Shown here piece after piece: positions 10,721 through 21,724 of a DNA stretch of 64,000 nt (within the stretch, counting starts at the first letter, position 1; every line of letters begins with the position of its first letter). The DNA comes from Melanocharis versteri. Its lineage: Eukaryota > Chordata > Aves > Passeriformes > Melanocharitidae. The stretch lies in assembly GCA_013397845.1 (NCBI GenBank), contig VZTG01001074.1, forward strand, positions 1,185,090-1,249,089, read 5' to 3'. The notes below the pieces were generated by a model. That model ran no database searches and was not told the origin of the DNA. It saw nothing but the letters and a program-made list of their open reading frames with translations. The position numbers and the translations under genes are program-made.

Positions 10721-13700
10721 ACTCACCCAGCTACCCCTTCCACCGTTTGGTTCTCACCAAAGATCTACAGAGCTGCCCGTGACTGAGGCTCCAACCATCC
10801 CCCTAACTCCCTTCTGTTAATAACCACTGTCTAAGAGGGATTTTTCATCTTGATGTGACAATTATAAGCAGGTCCTCACTGTGCAACACGAAATCACACA
10901 AAGAAATGTCAACACATACAGCTAAGGAACAGTTTCACAGTTTAACTAAAGCTCCCCAAAAGCTGATGAAAGCAGGTTATTGAGGTGTGAATGCCAGGCC
11001 CAAAATGCCTCAGAGGTTTGAGATGAAAATGGTGTAAAACCAAACAAAACCAAACAAACCCCCAGGCCTCATGCTGGGGTTCCATTAGCAAGGCAGTATT
11101 GTAGAAGCTGATGTTCTCCCAGCCTGAAAAGAAAGCAAACCACCAAGTCCTTAAAGCATCAGCTTTCACAGAAACTTGAATTCACATGTGGAAGGGAACT
11201 GTGGGATGTCTGACATCCTTCCCTACCACGATGCTTTATTAGCACTCTCAGAGAAAGGTTTAATGAGAGCCTAAGTGATTTTGCAGTTTTAGTTGTGGAC
11301 TGTTGTTCAAATGAAGCAAAACAAATGCTTAGAAACCGCCCCCCTCCACCCCCAGACTCATCTAATTCCAAATACAATTTAGAAGTATGGTATTCCAATC
11401 AAGAGAAAGACAAGACAGTTTCTTTTAAAGTCTGAATGCTGGATGAAGCCCCAGAATCCCAGCCCAGCTGCCCAGTGCACACACAGGCAATGCCCAATGG
11501 CAACGACAGCCACTCGTGGTTGTAGCATTGCATAATGGAGTGTCTCACTAGAGAGCAAGACACAGAGCACCAGAAATGCAGTTCAAACTCCACAGCACCA
11601 CTGAACATCCTGCCCCTCCCCAAGAACCAAAGTTTAATCAGCTCAAGCATTACTAAATTCACACTGGATGGCTCACTTCAGTTGGACTCTGGTCCGGGAC
11701 TTTTTAAGATCCAATAGTAAGCAGAATAGAAGAGAAACATCAGCAAGAAAGATGAAGTTGTTCAGCACTTCCATATTTTCAAACCCAGCAGTTACGACAA
11801 AACAAGCACCAGCAGCCTGCCAAAGGGAGGGACCAAACTTCACATGACAAGGGACAGATATATGTGAGCTGTCAGTGAGCACCACCTACAACCACACTTC
11901 AGGCACCTCAGGGTCACAGGCACAAACACTTCTGGTGTCTGGTAACACTTTACCAGTTCCGTTTTGCAGGTAGCCATTTTCTGTAATAAAAACACTACTT
12001 ACCCAATCTTTGCTTCTGTTTTCAAAGAAGAAACACTTTTCATTTAGAAACATGACCACGTGGGAAAGTCCTACAGCTTAGGAACTTGGACATAAAATGC
12101 ACTAGAGTCTGTGTCAGAGCCAAGAAAGCCTGAATCAATGCAGGTTTGCTTTACAAATATCTCACTGCTACACTTACATCTCTGTCAAGAGTAGTTCAAG
12201 CACAGATTTTGTACAGCAGAATGTTTCTGCCTCAGGTAGGAAGCTCGAGTCTGACTTAAATCCATATATATATATACACATGTATTTATACCATTTGAAA
12301 TGCAGAGAGGTGTTTCAGACGATCCCACCATGTCTGCTTGTAACTCTGTTCCTAAAGTACATTTAAAAAATCACACAGGGCTGAGTTTTGGTCTTGTCTT
12401 GCTCACAGTAACACACTACGGATGGTGCTTTTAAAGGCACATTTTGCAAACACCCCATGAATAAAACATTGTGCTAAAAATAAGCAGCTAGTCTTACCGT
12501 AGCACTGAGCCGCCAGCTAAATGGGAACAGCAAAGCCTCCAGATTTAAAGACAATAAACTAAAGTCTACCTTTTCTTTACAGCTGGTGTTGGGCATGCTT
12601 AGGAAACAGAACTACCCTTCTTCTGTCCAATTCCAAACTCACGGGTTTTCTAGGAAGCTCTTTTAGTTTCTCATGTGCTTATCTGCGCGCCACGCCACTC
12701 ACATATCCAGCTATCCCTCAGGAAATGACACGGAATTAAGGACTAAAATATGGCAGAATGCCCTTTAACTGGCCAGAATGACCTCCCACTGGACTGAACA
12801 GAACCCTGCAATGCAGGAGAGTTCTCTGCAGAACCCTGTTAAAGGAAGACTCCACATGGAATTCATCTGAGCCACTGCTGTTATCTAAACAACCCAAAAG
12901 CTTCTTCCCATGGCAGCACTGGAACTTCCCCAGCCCACGGTCTCGCAGGACATGCAATCGCAGTGACATCTCCTGGTTGCTGGTGGCTCACCAGAACACA
13001 CTTTACCCCTCAACTACTCAGCACAGCTATGCAGAAGTTCACTCTCCATCCAAGAAATGTGTTCAGAGAGAGAGGAGTAATTTTCCTACTAATAAGCAAG
13101 AAAGAATAATGGGATATATTCCAAGTTTTTCTTGTGATGACCAACAATAAATCATTTCTTAGCTCAGGTCACATCTTCCATGGGAAGAAAAATGTCTTGC
13201 CATCATTAACTTCTTTTCAGCTAGCAGTAATATATATTCAGGTTTTAAGTAATTGAACCAGTAGCATTTAATTAGCTCTGAAAAACTATCTCAGATCATG
13301 AATCACAGCCTTTCCACCTGCACGAAGTCCCCTTACTAGGTTAAAAGTATATTTCTCTTTCCATGTGTGATCCATCTTGAATATCTAATTAGGTGCTCCT
13401 GATATATGGATTATAGTTCATATATCACATGCAAAATACAGCAGACACATTGTGTCCTTTGTTAAATAATTGAGTATCACGTCTTGCTTTACTGAGCTGT
13501 TAAAAAAAGACCAAAAAAAGCCTTGTGCCCATGGCAGAATGGCCACTCCTCACTTCAATTAACAAATTCCTCTTTCTCCAGAGAGCCAGCACTGAGGATG
13601 AGTAACTTGGACATCTTGACGAAATGCAGTAATAGCAATATTTCTTGTTGAAAGGCCCTACACAGAGAACTGCTATGATTTTTAGACAAGACCACACTGA

Positions 13701-13932
13701 TATTTTTCAACAGGCACACAGCACCAAGTGACCAAAGAGAATGGTGTTTCCATCCTAATAACACTTCAGATGGCTTCATCACATGCTAAAGAAATCAGTG
13801 CACTCAGCTAATGTGGGGGACATCTGTGGCCAGCACAAAACAGGGTCACTCCTTGTATCAGACTGTGTTAAGTATAATTTTTTTACATTAAATAAGCTAA
13901 TCCACAATCATTAACCACAAAAACCCACAGTT

Positions 13933-13938
13933 TTTATT
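13933..13938 (-). terminator. Candidate polyadenylation signal for MPHOSPH6
   Basis: TTTATT on the plus strand reads AATAAA on the gene strand, about 775 bases past the stop codon. I found no closer AATAAA on that strand. A variant hexamer nearer the stop is possible. Confidence 0.4.
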
Positions 13939-14712
13939 CAGTTTTCAAGTATGTTTCTGAAACTGTTATTATGCTTTTATGACAAGACTTACATAATTAT
14001 AAGATTGGATTTTTTTTGCTGAAAAAGAGGCAAAATTAGCAAACTTCTTTTGGAAGGCAGAAACTAAGACTCACAATCTGCTCAGATGTCAAACTGTAAA
14101 CGTTGCCCAATATTTGGCGTGCTGTATAAAAAAAAGTTTCACTACAAAATCCTCTATTTTTAAATAAACTTTATAAAAAATAAAATTCAATAAAGTGGAT
14201 TTTATCTCTCTGTTCTTCTCCCATCTTATTTCTAGCACAGTAAAAAAGCCCACAAACCAAGCATGTTTCTGCTGACTTTTTTCAATTTGAAGAGAGTGCA
14301 GGTTTCATTTTCATAATAAAGCAAGCAGTGAAAGCTGAACTGCCTTACTGAATTGGACACAGCTCATCTTTACTCTAAATACTTCTTTCAGATGTTATCC
14401 TAAATTGTAAATAATGTTGCTTTTGATTGCATGCAACACTCAATTTAACTATGCACAACATTTAAAGAGACTGATGGGATGAGTGCCCCACTCATGAAAA
14501 GCTGCTGAGAGAGGAAAGGATGTACAACATCCATTATATAAACACCCACTTTGAAAAGTGTCTGTCCTGTGGATGGTAGAAATTTCAATGAGAATAGAAC
14601 AGACTTACAAATCCACCCTTTACATTAAATAGCAAAACCTCCAAACAATCTCCAGTTCTTGGTACTCTGTTTGGTAGGCATTAGGTAACAAGCTCCACTT
14701 GTGCAGTTGACA

Positions 14713-14878
14713 TTAATCCTGAGGTTTTAAGAACATTTTCTTAGCTCTTTTACTAGGTCTTGTGTTACTATTCCCCTCTTCAACTTCTTCATCTTCATCT
14801 TCATCATCATCCTTGAGTACACGTTGGTCCCTTTTTCTCAAAAATTTCTTCCCTATTGTTCCCACTAATGTTTCATAT
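14713..14878 (-). CDS. MPHOSPH6: MPHOSPH6 last coding exon (acidic and basic C-terminus)
   Basis: The acceptor is CTCTCTACAG and the exon has 166 coding bases, entering with the last base of a split Arg codon. It encodes YETLVGTIGKKF, a run of Asp/Glu made by GAT/GAA triplets (14776-14811), then a basic SKRAKKMF segment and LKPQD before TAA. The end agrees exactly with the family's usual KKMFLKPQD terminus. Confidence 0.95.
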
Positions 14879-17800
14879 CTGTAGAGAGAATAAAAAAATT
14901 TACACCTTTTACTAAAATCAGAGGAAAAATCATGGTGCGTATCCTAAACCTAATCAGCAATTTAAGCGGTGTAAAAAAACCTGGTCATTAAAAGCTTGGA
15001 GAAGTGCAAGTGCTACATGACTTATGATATTATTATTCACTCTGATAGTTTCAATTTGTTAGCAACTGGTAACAAGGAGGGTATTAGCATGGAATACCTG
15101 AATATCAAAGGGCAGAAACGCCCTACAAGTTATTTTACCCGCAAAAGTGAGGGAGATTCCAATGAATATACACCAGCATTCCTAGAAAATCAATTTGGTA
15201 GAGCACCATATCTGATGTGGGCTTCTGTTGTTTTATTTTGTTTGTTTCCTTTTTGGGTTTTATTTCCGCACACATAATACAGTAACATATCATATTCCTA
15301 TCTAGTACTGATTATGTCATAAAATGTAACTTACCTTCTGGCCATTTCTTCATCTGACACATCAGCCTCCATTTTATCATCCTCTTCAATTTCTTCTTCC
15401 TTGCACTTAGAGTTCATTTGGATCATTAACTTCTGAAAATGAAGTGAGAAACAGCTTAAACATGTAGCCATGACACAATAGCAACCGTGCTGAAATTCAC
15501 TGGCAGAAGAGCATAACAGGTAAGAATCAAATTTAATAATTATTTTCTGTTCCTAGTTAGGCTATTGTTATGAAAACTCATGACGAAAAGGTAACATGCC
15601 TCTCTGTTGCTAAGCTGAGCTTAGAGCTTGCCTTTGGGAAAGGAGGCAACAGAGAGACAGAGTTTTCAGTGTATTGTACTACTCAAACATCCTAAAAGGC
15701 ACTCCAAACATCTCCAGGAGACCAGAGAGTTAGATCATAATTAATTCTTCATTGTGATGTTAGCACATAGACCTTGAAATGGTTTTGTTAAGAAGCAAGA
15801 ATATCTTCAAGGATTTACAGTAAAAGCTATGAAGCAATCATATGCTGAGTCACAGGGACAGCAAGTTCAAAGCAACTAAAAGAATCCCCTAGGAAATCAC
15901 CTTGCAGAGCCTTCTGCAAATCTCTTAGTCTTTACACCTTCATCCTCCTGCTTCAGTTCAGTGGTAACCTTTTCATTACTGTCCCTGTGTACTTCTATCA
16001 GCATGAATCATGCCAGAAAGAAATTAAAGACTCTCTTGCCCACCATTTTTACTTCAGAACTCTAAGCCCTTACTTACAGAAGTAAGTGCTGAATAAATAG
16101 GGTTGAATGTTTGTAGATTGGACTCTGCATTAAATGTCAGGAGGAAAAGTGAGCTTTTGTTTTGGTGAGCAGTGTGTGGGATGGTTTCCTCACTTCAGGG
16201 GTGGAAAATCTGCAGGAGTCATCCAATTGCTGACCATCAACACAGGGAGGTAAAAAGATTCTATTTACCAGATGCTGCATTGATCAACATTTAGGGTGGA
16301 ATGATGGAGTTTCTGGACATGGGAGGATTTATGGAAGGTTCTGAAAAGGCCAATAAGGATGCAGTATGAACTCTCAAATCCCCATCCCCAAAGGCTTCAA
16401 TCCTAATGTGAGACCACCTCAAACCAGGACACTGAAATGGTACCTCAATTTCTGGATTGAATCCTTTGAAGGACATTCTGCCATAAACGAGATCCTCACA
16501 TCGCAGAAAGCTTCTCTCTTCTATTATACAGCTCCTGCACAAAACCCCAAACCCAGCATTTTGTCAAACTGTGCACTTTAAAATAATCAAATCAAACAAA
16601 TGCAAAAAGGATTTGCTGTCTTCCCCCCCACACAAATAAACAAAGCCACAGTGTACTTTAAACCATCAACTACTTTCTGCTTAATTGCTCTGATAAATCT
16701 TTCAGTACAAGGAGCTTGGAGTACAAAGGAATACTTTTTGCCAGGAAAGTTGTGCCAGTTCCACAAGCAAAATTAACTCTCCTGACAAAAAGCACTCTTT
16801 GCTGGTGTGGTTCCACCTACATTAATACTTTTGCCAGAATAAAACCACATAAATATCACTCCCCAGGTGGCACTACTATACCAGCAAAAGCTTCTAATTA
16901 ATTTTTCATTGTGCTGTTAGACCTGGCATTAGTTGAGTCTGTCAGGATATAAAACAGTGTCATTCTCTGTTCAGCAGAGACAGATTTGCCCCTTCTCCCT
17001 CCTTTTTCCCCTCTTTTAATGAGCATGGAGTGAGAAAAGAAACACGACCCTGAGGCACTGATAATACACGTGTCAGATGAAAGTCCTTCCGTGGATTGTT
17101 CCATCCTTTTCCTCACACATATGTACCTGTTCCCTCATCCTCTTCATCTCCCATGTAAATCAAACTCTCATGATCACAGAACTCAGGCTGAAGAGATGAA
17201 GCTCACTGTCCTGCCTCAAGGCAGTATCAGTTACACGTGTGCCATGAACAGCAGAGGTCCAGCTAACCTGTCCTCCAAAGACATCCCATGATGAAGAACC
17301 CAGTGTCTCCTCAGGCAATCTACTCCAGAGCTTCAATAGCCTCATTGTTACAAAAATTCTCCCAATGTCCAGTTTGAACATTCCTTGCTGCAACTGAAGC
17401 TCAAATACCTTTCTGTCATATCCACCAAGAGTAATGGAAAAGAGTTTATCAATGGCCTTATTCAACTACAGTTAATTCCTTGGGTCCCAGCTTTTTCAAA
17501 ATTATGTATGTTCTCATTCAGGGAGAACTTTCTACTTTTGAAAGGATGAAACCCAAGCAATTTCAAAAGTAGTTCTCCTGCTATTTAATGCAACTTTCTA
17601 AAGAGCAGGACACTTTTTTCCTTATTAGCTAAGCCTTCCTTTATTTTTGCCATTATCTCTCCTGTTTCAAAACCAGGATTTGAAGTGAGCTGGACACAAG
17701 AGGACAGAACTGTCCTGAATTGACTTAACCATGTGACTGGAGCTGAATTTACTAACACAAGGTTCAAACTTCTTTTTTCAAATGAAGGGAAAAAGCAGTA

Positions 17801-18207
17801 ATGAATAAACTGGACCCTGACTGAAAGAAACTAATTACACACATCTAGAAGAATGTGTGAGTGAAAGAAAACAATACGCACAAGAATTGAAAGTAGGTCA
17901 AACTACACTAGGCAACCTCAAGAACAGCCCCAAAAATAAGTAAAAAAAAAAGTTGTAATGCCAGTCTGTCACTATTTTTGCTTCTGTTAACTGGTTATTT
18001 ATAATACTTATCTTACAGGAAAAAATATGAATATGCTATTTCCATTTCAAAACAATCCAATGATGATAAGAAGTACAAAAGATTACAAGCTTACTCTTTT
18101 TCCTTCAGATCTGGTACATCAAGATACCAGTGTTCTTCACTAATTATCTTCTTCTCTTCTTCTTCTAGTTTTTTTTTAGTTTGTGAATCCAAGCCCCTTT
18201 GCATGAA
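14713..18207 (-). CDS. MPHOSPH6: M-phase phosphoprotein 6, exons 2-5 (first coding exon not found)
   Basis: MPHOSPH6 is a small nuclear and nucleolar RNA-binding cofactor of the RNA exosome, acting with the MTR4 helicase in 3' maturation of 5.8S rRNA; it is phosphorylated in M phase. Four exons with consensus splice sites and matching phases join as 18207-18095, 16534-16444, 15432-15335 and 14878-14713, giving 155 residues. Diagnostic stretches are FMQRGLDSQTKK, ISEEHWYLDVPDL, CEDLVYGRMSFKGFNPEIE, VSDEEMARRYETLVGTIGKK and the terminal KKMFLKPQD. The N-terminal exon of about 17 residues (the family's lysine-rich start before FMQRG) is absent from the readable sequence to the right. The acidic tail (DDDEDEDEEVEE) is longer than in the human protein of about 160 residues. 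The gene converges on the NAT pair. Confidence 0.95.
15335..15432 (-). CDS. MPHOSPH6: MPHOSPH6 internal coding exon
   Basis: This 98-base exon lies between acceptor CATTTTCAG and donor AG/GTAAGTT. It encodes KLMIQMNSKCKEEEIEEDD and VSDEEMAR, ending inside an Arg codon completed by the next exon. It joins in phase to NPEIE on the left side of the protein. Confidence 0.95.
16444..16534 (-). CDS. MPHOSPH6: MPHOSPH6 internal coding exon (core motif)
   Basis: This 91-base exon lies between acceptor TTTTGTGCAG and donor GAG/GTACCA. It encodes SCIIEERSFLRCEDLVYGRM and SFKGFNPEIE, the most conserved core of the family (human has SFIIEEQSF and CEDLLYGRMSF). It starts with the last base of a split Glu codon, in agreement with the preceding exon. 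Confidence 0.95.
17290..17475 (-). mobile_element. Old CR1-like LINE fragment in an MPHOSPH6 intron
   Basis: The plus strand reads CTCCTCAGGCAATCTACTCC, then AGAGCTTCAATAGCCTCATT, CCCAATGTCCAGTTTGAAC and CCTTGCTGCAACTGAAGC. This order is typical of the 3' portion of CR1-family elements in reverse orientation. Many substitutions mark it as old. Boundaries are approximate. Confidence 0.6.
17522..17578. repeat. Inverted repeat able to form an 18-bp stem with a 17-base loop
   Basis: Positions 17522-17529 plus 17534-17543 (GGAGAACT, then ACTTTTGAAA) are exactly complementary to 17561-17578. Only a four-base bulge (TTCT) interrupts the left arm. It lies inside an MPHOSPH6 intron, just past the CR1 fragment. 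It may be a small RNA hairpin or a relic of a short transposon. The complementarity is visible; any function is not. Confidence 0.6.
18095..18207 (-). CDS. MPHOSPH6: MPHOSPH6 second coding exon
   Basis: This 113-base exon lies between acceptor TTCTTTGTAG and donor AAAAAGA/GTAAGC. It encodes FMQRGLDSQTKKKLEEEEKK and IISEEHWYLDVPDLKEK, ending in a split Glu codon. In the human protein this segment directly follows the short N-terminal exon product, so one more coding exon must lie upstream (higher coordinates). Confidence 0.95.
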
Positions 18208-18706
18208 CTACAAAGAAAGACACAAACACACAGCTTCAGTTTTCTGCATTTGAGTATCTTCTGAACATGCAGTAATTACACGATGGCAATTATCCATTAC
18301 ATAATGTTTAGCAGTTGATAAAAAAGTAAATGCTTTCTATAATTTTTTTCTCTGAGTTTGGTCAAAGTTTGGGCAAACAGACAACGGAAAATTAAAACAG
18401 CTGCTGATCACAGCTATCTACTGAAAGTCAGCAGTCAGTCACATCTGTACTTAGATATAAACAAACAGATCTGTCCTGGCTAGTTTTCATGGATTGGAGT
18501 TGCCACAATTCCCTAATTTTGCTAAGGTTTTTCCAATGTTCCAGCAAAGGTCAGAGAGAAGGTAATGGTGTTGTAGTTATTGCTGCACATCAGGAACCAA
18601 GTCCACCCATACAAACAGCACTGGAGCTCAGAGCTAGAGGTGGGTCATACCAGGCTGGCCATTTTACAAAACATCTATACTTTCAACCATCCTCTTCCTT
18701 TCTCAG

Positions 18707-18935
18707 CTTTACTGAACTGGATTGCGTTTGTAGCTCTGAAGGTGCAAACCTGCCTTCGGAAGTGGAAAAAAGCAAGACTTTAAAAGTAGATTATGAAGAA
18801 AAGTCTTCTGTATCCAGTTGTGCTATAAAGGAAGATGTTCTCAGCTCTTCAATTCTCACTGACCCACCGAAGTACTGGTCCAGCTCTGTATTTAAGCACC
18901 TGTTAACTCACTGCAGGAACAGTCTGCCAAAATAG
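18707..18935 (+). CDS. Unrecognised plus-strand exon-like open segment
   Basis: A strong acceptor (CTTCCTTTCTCAG) is followed by a frame that stays open for 75 codons to a TAG at 18933. The predicted piece begins FTELDCVCSSEG and ends KHLLTHCRNSLPK. It is acidic and serine-rich in the middle, with no domain I recognise and no clear partner exon on the plus strand. It lies within the presumed first intron of MPHOSPH6, on the opposite strand. It could be a terminal coding exon, a processed-gene fragment, or chance. Confidence 0.25.
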
Positions 18936-19317
18936 CTGACACCAATAATGAAGTTTGGGGAAAGACTGCTATTTTTTTCTAATACAAGGACACTCCTGTC
19001 ACTCGCTTCCTCGGTGATAACCTCTGTCAAAAGACGGGAACAGGCAGGTAGCAACAGTAACCTCTCAACAGCTGGGAGTAGAAGAAGACATCTGTCATGG
19101 CCTATAAAAAACTGCTGAGAGCACAGAACTACAGACCAGAGGCCTGTGAAACAGCACTGTCATTTCCATTTGTCTCAAGTCAGGTGCCTGAACTGAGTGA
19201 CAATTAAGTCTAAACAATGTCAATGAAACATGCTGGAAAAAACCAGAACTCTTCAAACTTTTATGGTAATAATCCATGTTGTGCCACCCCCCTAGAAGTT
19301 GGGACCTTCCTTAGGAT

Positions 19318-19344
19318 CTACAGAAAGTGTTTGAATAACTGTAC
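19318..19344 (-). CDS. Possible short terminal exon of the unrecognised minus-strand locus
   Basis: After the acceptor GACCTCTGACAG the minus strand reads eight codons (VQLFKHFL) and then TAG, in the phase required by the 19493-19612 segment. A segment this short fits easily by chance, so it is only a possible end for that set. Confidence 0.12.
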   Translation of the reverse strand, partial: VQLFKHFL

Positions 19345-19492
19345 CTGTCAGAGGTCTACATTTATACCAACCTAACTCTCAGATAGAGGCAAGTCTAACA
19401 GCACAGTTCACACAGTCCTGTAAAAATATATAGGTGATATAGATGGGTAATGTATGTATTATATACAACCCACACATCTTTTCAGTCTTTAC

Positions 19493-19612
19493 AAAATGCC
19501 CAACCAAACCAAACTCAGAAGTACAAGCCAACAGAGCTAGTGTCTCATTTTCCATTTCTATTTGCATCCACTGTACAAGATCTTTAATGAAAGAAAAATT
19601 GACTTCTGTTTT
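19493..19612 (-). CDS. Unrecognised minus-strand exon-like open segment (40 codons)
   Basis: The segment lies between acceptor CGACTCAG and a weak donor (TTTT/GTAAAG). It is exactly 40 codons long in phase 0, matching the phase-0 exit of the 19901-20161 segment. It encodes a hydrophobic and acidic peptide containing IKDLVQWMQIEMENETLALL. No family is recognised. The frame remains open past the donor, so another boundary is possible. Confidence 0.25.
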
Positions 19613-19900
19613 CTGAGTCGATTCAAAATATGTCAAAGCTTTCCAATTAAAATTACAGTATCTTCTTGAGGAAAATAAGTGAATCTATCATGTGGAAAAA
19701 CATATTGCTCAAGGAAATTGGTTAGCCAGTCAGAAATCTCAACATAAGAAATTCTGCTGCAAGAACCCAATTAAATAAACATTTCACACTCCATTTTAAA
19801 GATTATGTTCCTAAAGATTACTACAGGAAAAACCTAGATAAAAATTATGTGATCACGTTTATCTTGAATGTAAACACACACTGATGAATTAAAATTATAC

Positions 19901-20161
19901 TTGTTGTGGTAGATACCAGTAACTGAGGGGTTGTTTGGGTGAGTTTCCCAAAGCTATGGGATCTGGATCAAATGGTGCAAGATCTAAAAGTCTGTCTCCA
20001 CGTGGCCCAGTATTTAGTGCAAATGGTCCTTCCAACACCAGCAACCACACGTCACCTCTGGGTGCCACTTCATCCCCCGCTGAATTCTGGTAATACACTG
20101 GATCACTACTTGCAGAGGCAGCTGCTAAACGCTTAATTAAAACATTTGTAAACAGGAAGAT
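19901..20161 (-). CDS. Unrecognised minus-strand exon-like open segment (87 codons)
   Basis: The acceptor TTTGTTTCTGCAG and donor CAACAA/GTATAA bound exactly 87 open codons; the other two frames on this strand stop early. The product includes AASASSDPVYYQ, GDVWLLVLEGPFAL, GPRGDRLLDLAPFDPDPIAL and YWYLPQQ, and its amino-acid make-up looks like real protein. I do not recognise it, and it is not MPHOSPH6. It lies between MPHOSPH6 exon 2 and the CpG block, so it may be an alternative exon or part of a separate nested gene. Confidence 0.35.
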
Positions 20162-21329
20162 CTGCAGAAACAAAGTGCTAAATGCAAGATCTGTGTATGA
20201 CCTTTTCAAAACCTACTGATCTCTTCAAAGCTGGTTATTACCGCCCGGACTGTGAACCTGCAAATGTCAGGGCAGCATATTCACATGGCTGGCTCTCCAC
20301 GGCCTTCTGCAGAAAAACAATCTAAAAACCTGCTTTTGAAATCTCCAGGGGGTTAGTAAACTGGCAAACAACAGAAATAGAAATTTCATTTTAAAAGTGT
20401 ATTATATAAAAATAAGGAAAAATAATGATGCTGCCATCCAGGTTATGGGAGTCTGTCTGTGTCACGCATTGCTGGCTGACTCAGTTCAACACCTACTCCC
20501 TTTTGAGAGCGAGGCAAGATGTATTTTGTTCCTTCTGTGTACAAGTTTTAGATTTAGCAGCATCTGTTAATTAGGGTAAATATTCCATCATCCAACTGTA
20601 GCAGAATGCACTTTACGTGAAAAATTGAACTGAAGTCAGCTAACTCTTTTCAGCCACAATGTGAAATATAGCCCCATATAAATACGTGGGGGAAAAAAAT
20701 GGCTAAATAAAACACCACAAGCAAGAAGCCACAAAGGCCCCATCATACTCAGTTAAAAAACCCTGAATATTAACATTAAAAAAAAAAAGGGAACTCAACT
20801 TTTCCTGGTTGTTTTCCAGCAATAAAGGACCATCAATCAGAGGAGAGCGTACTCTCCTGTATTAGGAGTTGTAATACATGGTGTGAAGCAGAATCCATTA
20901 GCCGGTGAGCAGAGACTAATCGCGCACTGATGACACAAGTTTCACAACTCCAAGGGTAACAGGCACATCAGGATGTTAGTAAGATCCCCGGCATTTATGA
21001 TTTGGGAAACGTGGTTAATACTGGGTATTAATCCCCATTCGGGCTGGGGATTTCCTCAGCCAGCAATATAAAAAGGGGTAAAAATGGACACACCAAAAAC
21101 TAAACTTTTTTCCTCCCTCAAAACTAAAAGCCCCACCCCCAAGTAAAGCAAGCAGCACTGATAGTTTCATTTCAATGTGCTGGTGGTGGGAAATCTTTTT
21201 ATTTAAATTCACAATAAGCAACTCAGCTGGAGAGGAGCGAGGTGGAACGAAAGCACTCCCAAAAGGTGCGCTGGAGTTGGCTACTGAGGCCAGACTTTTG
21301 CTGGAATCATGGAGTTGCTCTGGTGCACC

Positions 21330-21660
21330 ACATCCTGCAGTCTGTATCCCCCGAGACCGCTCGCAGCGTTCCAGCGGCTCGGTGTCGGCAGCAGCGATGT
21401 CTTGCCGGGGGAGCAGCCCAGCGAGCCCGGGAGCTGAGCGTGGTGTATGTACACATGTGTATCCAGAGCGTGGGTGGGGAGAGCCAGGGCTGGCTCCGCG
21501 GGGCCGGCGATGGCCACGGCAATGCCTCACACCAGGGCTCCGGGAGGCCGCGTGTGGCCGGGCACACCGCCCCGGCCGCGGCTCGCCATCGGCGCCCGGC
21601 CCTGCCGCCCNATTAAAATAACAGCTTTACGGCTGTGCGGGGTGAGGGAGATCGGGGGCG
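21330..21660. promoter_or_regulatory. CpG-rich block, likely MPHOSPH6 promoter, with an ambiguous base at 21611
   Basis: GC and CpG density rise sharply here against AT-rich flanks. It lies upstream of MPHOSPH6 exon 2 on the gene strand, where a housekeeping-gene CpG promoter is expected. The single N at 21611 falls where composition changes abruptly from GC-rich to AT-rich, which suggests a collapsed assembly gap. The first MPHOSPH6 exon may be lost there. The role is inferred from position and composition only. Confidence 0.5.
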
Positions 21661-21724
21661 TGAGCAGGACAAAAATCCGCCTCGGTATGCAATGGTAAAT
21701 CTGAGGGAACCTGACATGCCTTAC

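Larger units (their letters stand above)
9185..14712. other. Convergent spacer between NAT copy 2 and MPHOSPH6
   Basis: The region should hold the 3' UTR of NAT copy 2 at left and of MPHOSPH6 at right. AATAAA on the plus strand occurs at 10454, which is far from the NAT stop. A degraded CR1 fragment sits near 10604. A short AT dinucleotide run is at 12264-12276. No coding segment is convincing; the open frames are short and lack family features. Confidence 0.6.
18208..21724. other. Presumed MPHOSPH6 intron 1 and promoter-side region
   Basis: This stretch should contain MPHOSPH6 intron 1. It also carries exon-like open segments on both strands (listed separately) and, at its right end, a CpG-rich block with the ambiguous base at 21611. 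I could not find codons for the conserved N-terminus of MPHOSPH6 in it. Confidence 0.5.

Noticed and set aside
14996..15277. 93-codon plus-strand frame within an MPHOSPH6 intron
   Set aside because: There is no acceptor or donor of quality at useful positions and the hydrophobic end reads like low-complexity AT sequence. No partner exon was found.
21015..21530. 171-codon minus-strand frame over the CpG-rich block
   Set aside because: GC-rich sequence has few stop codons. The peptide has no family likeness and does not contain the MPHOSPH6 N-terminus.
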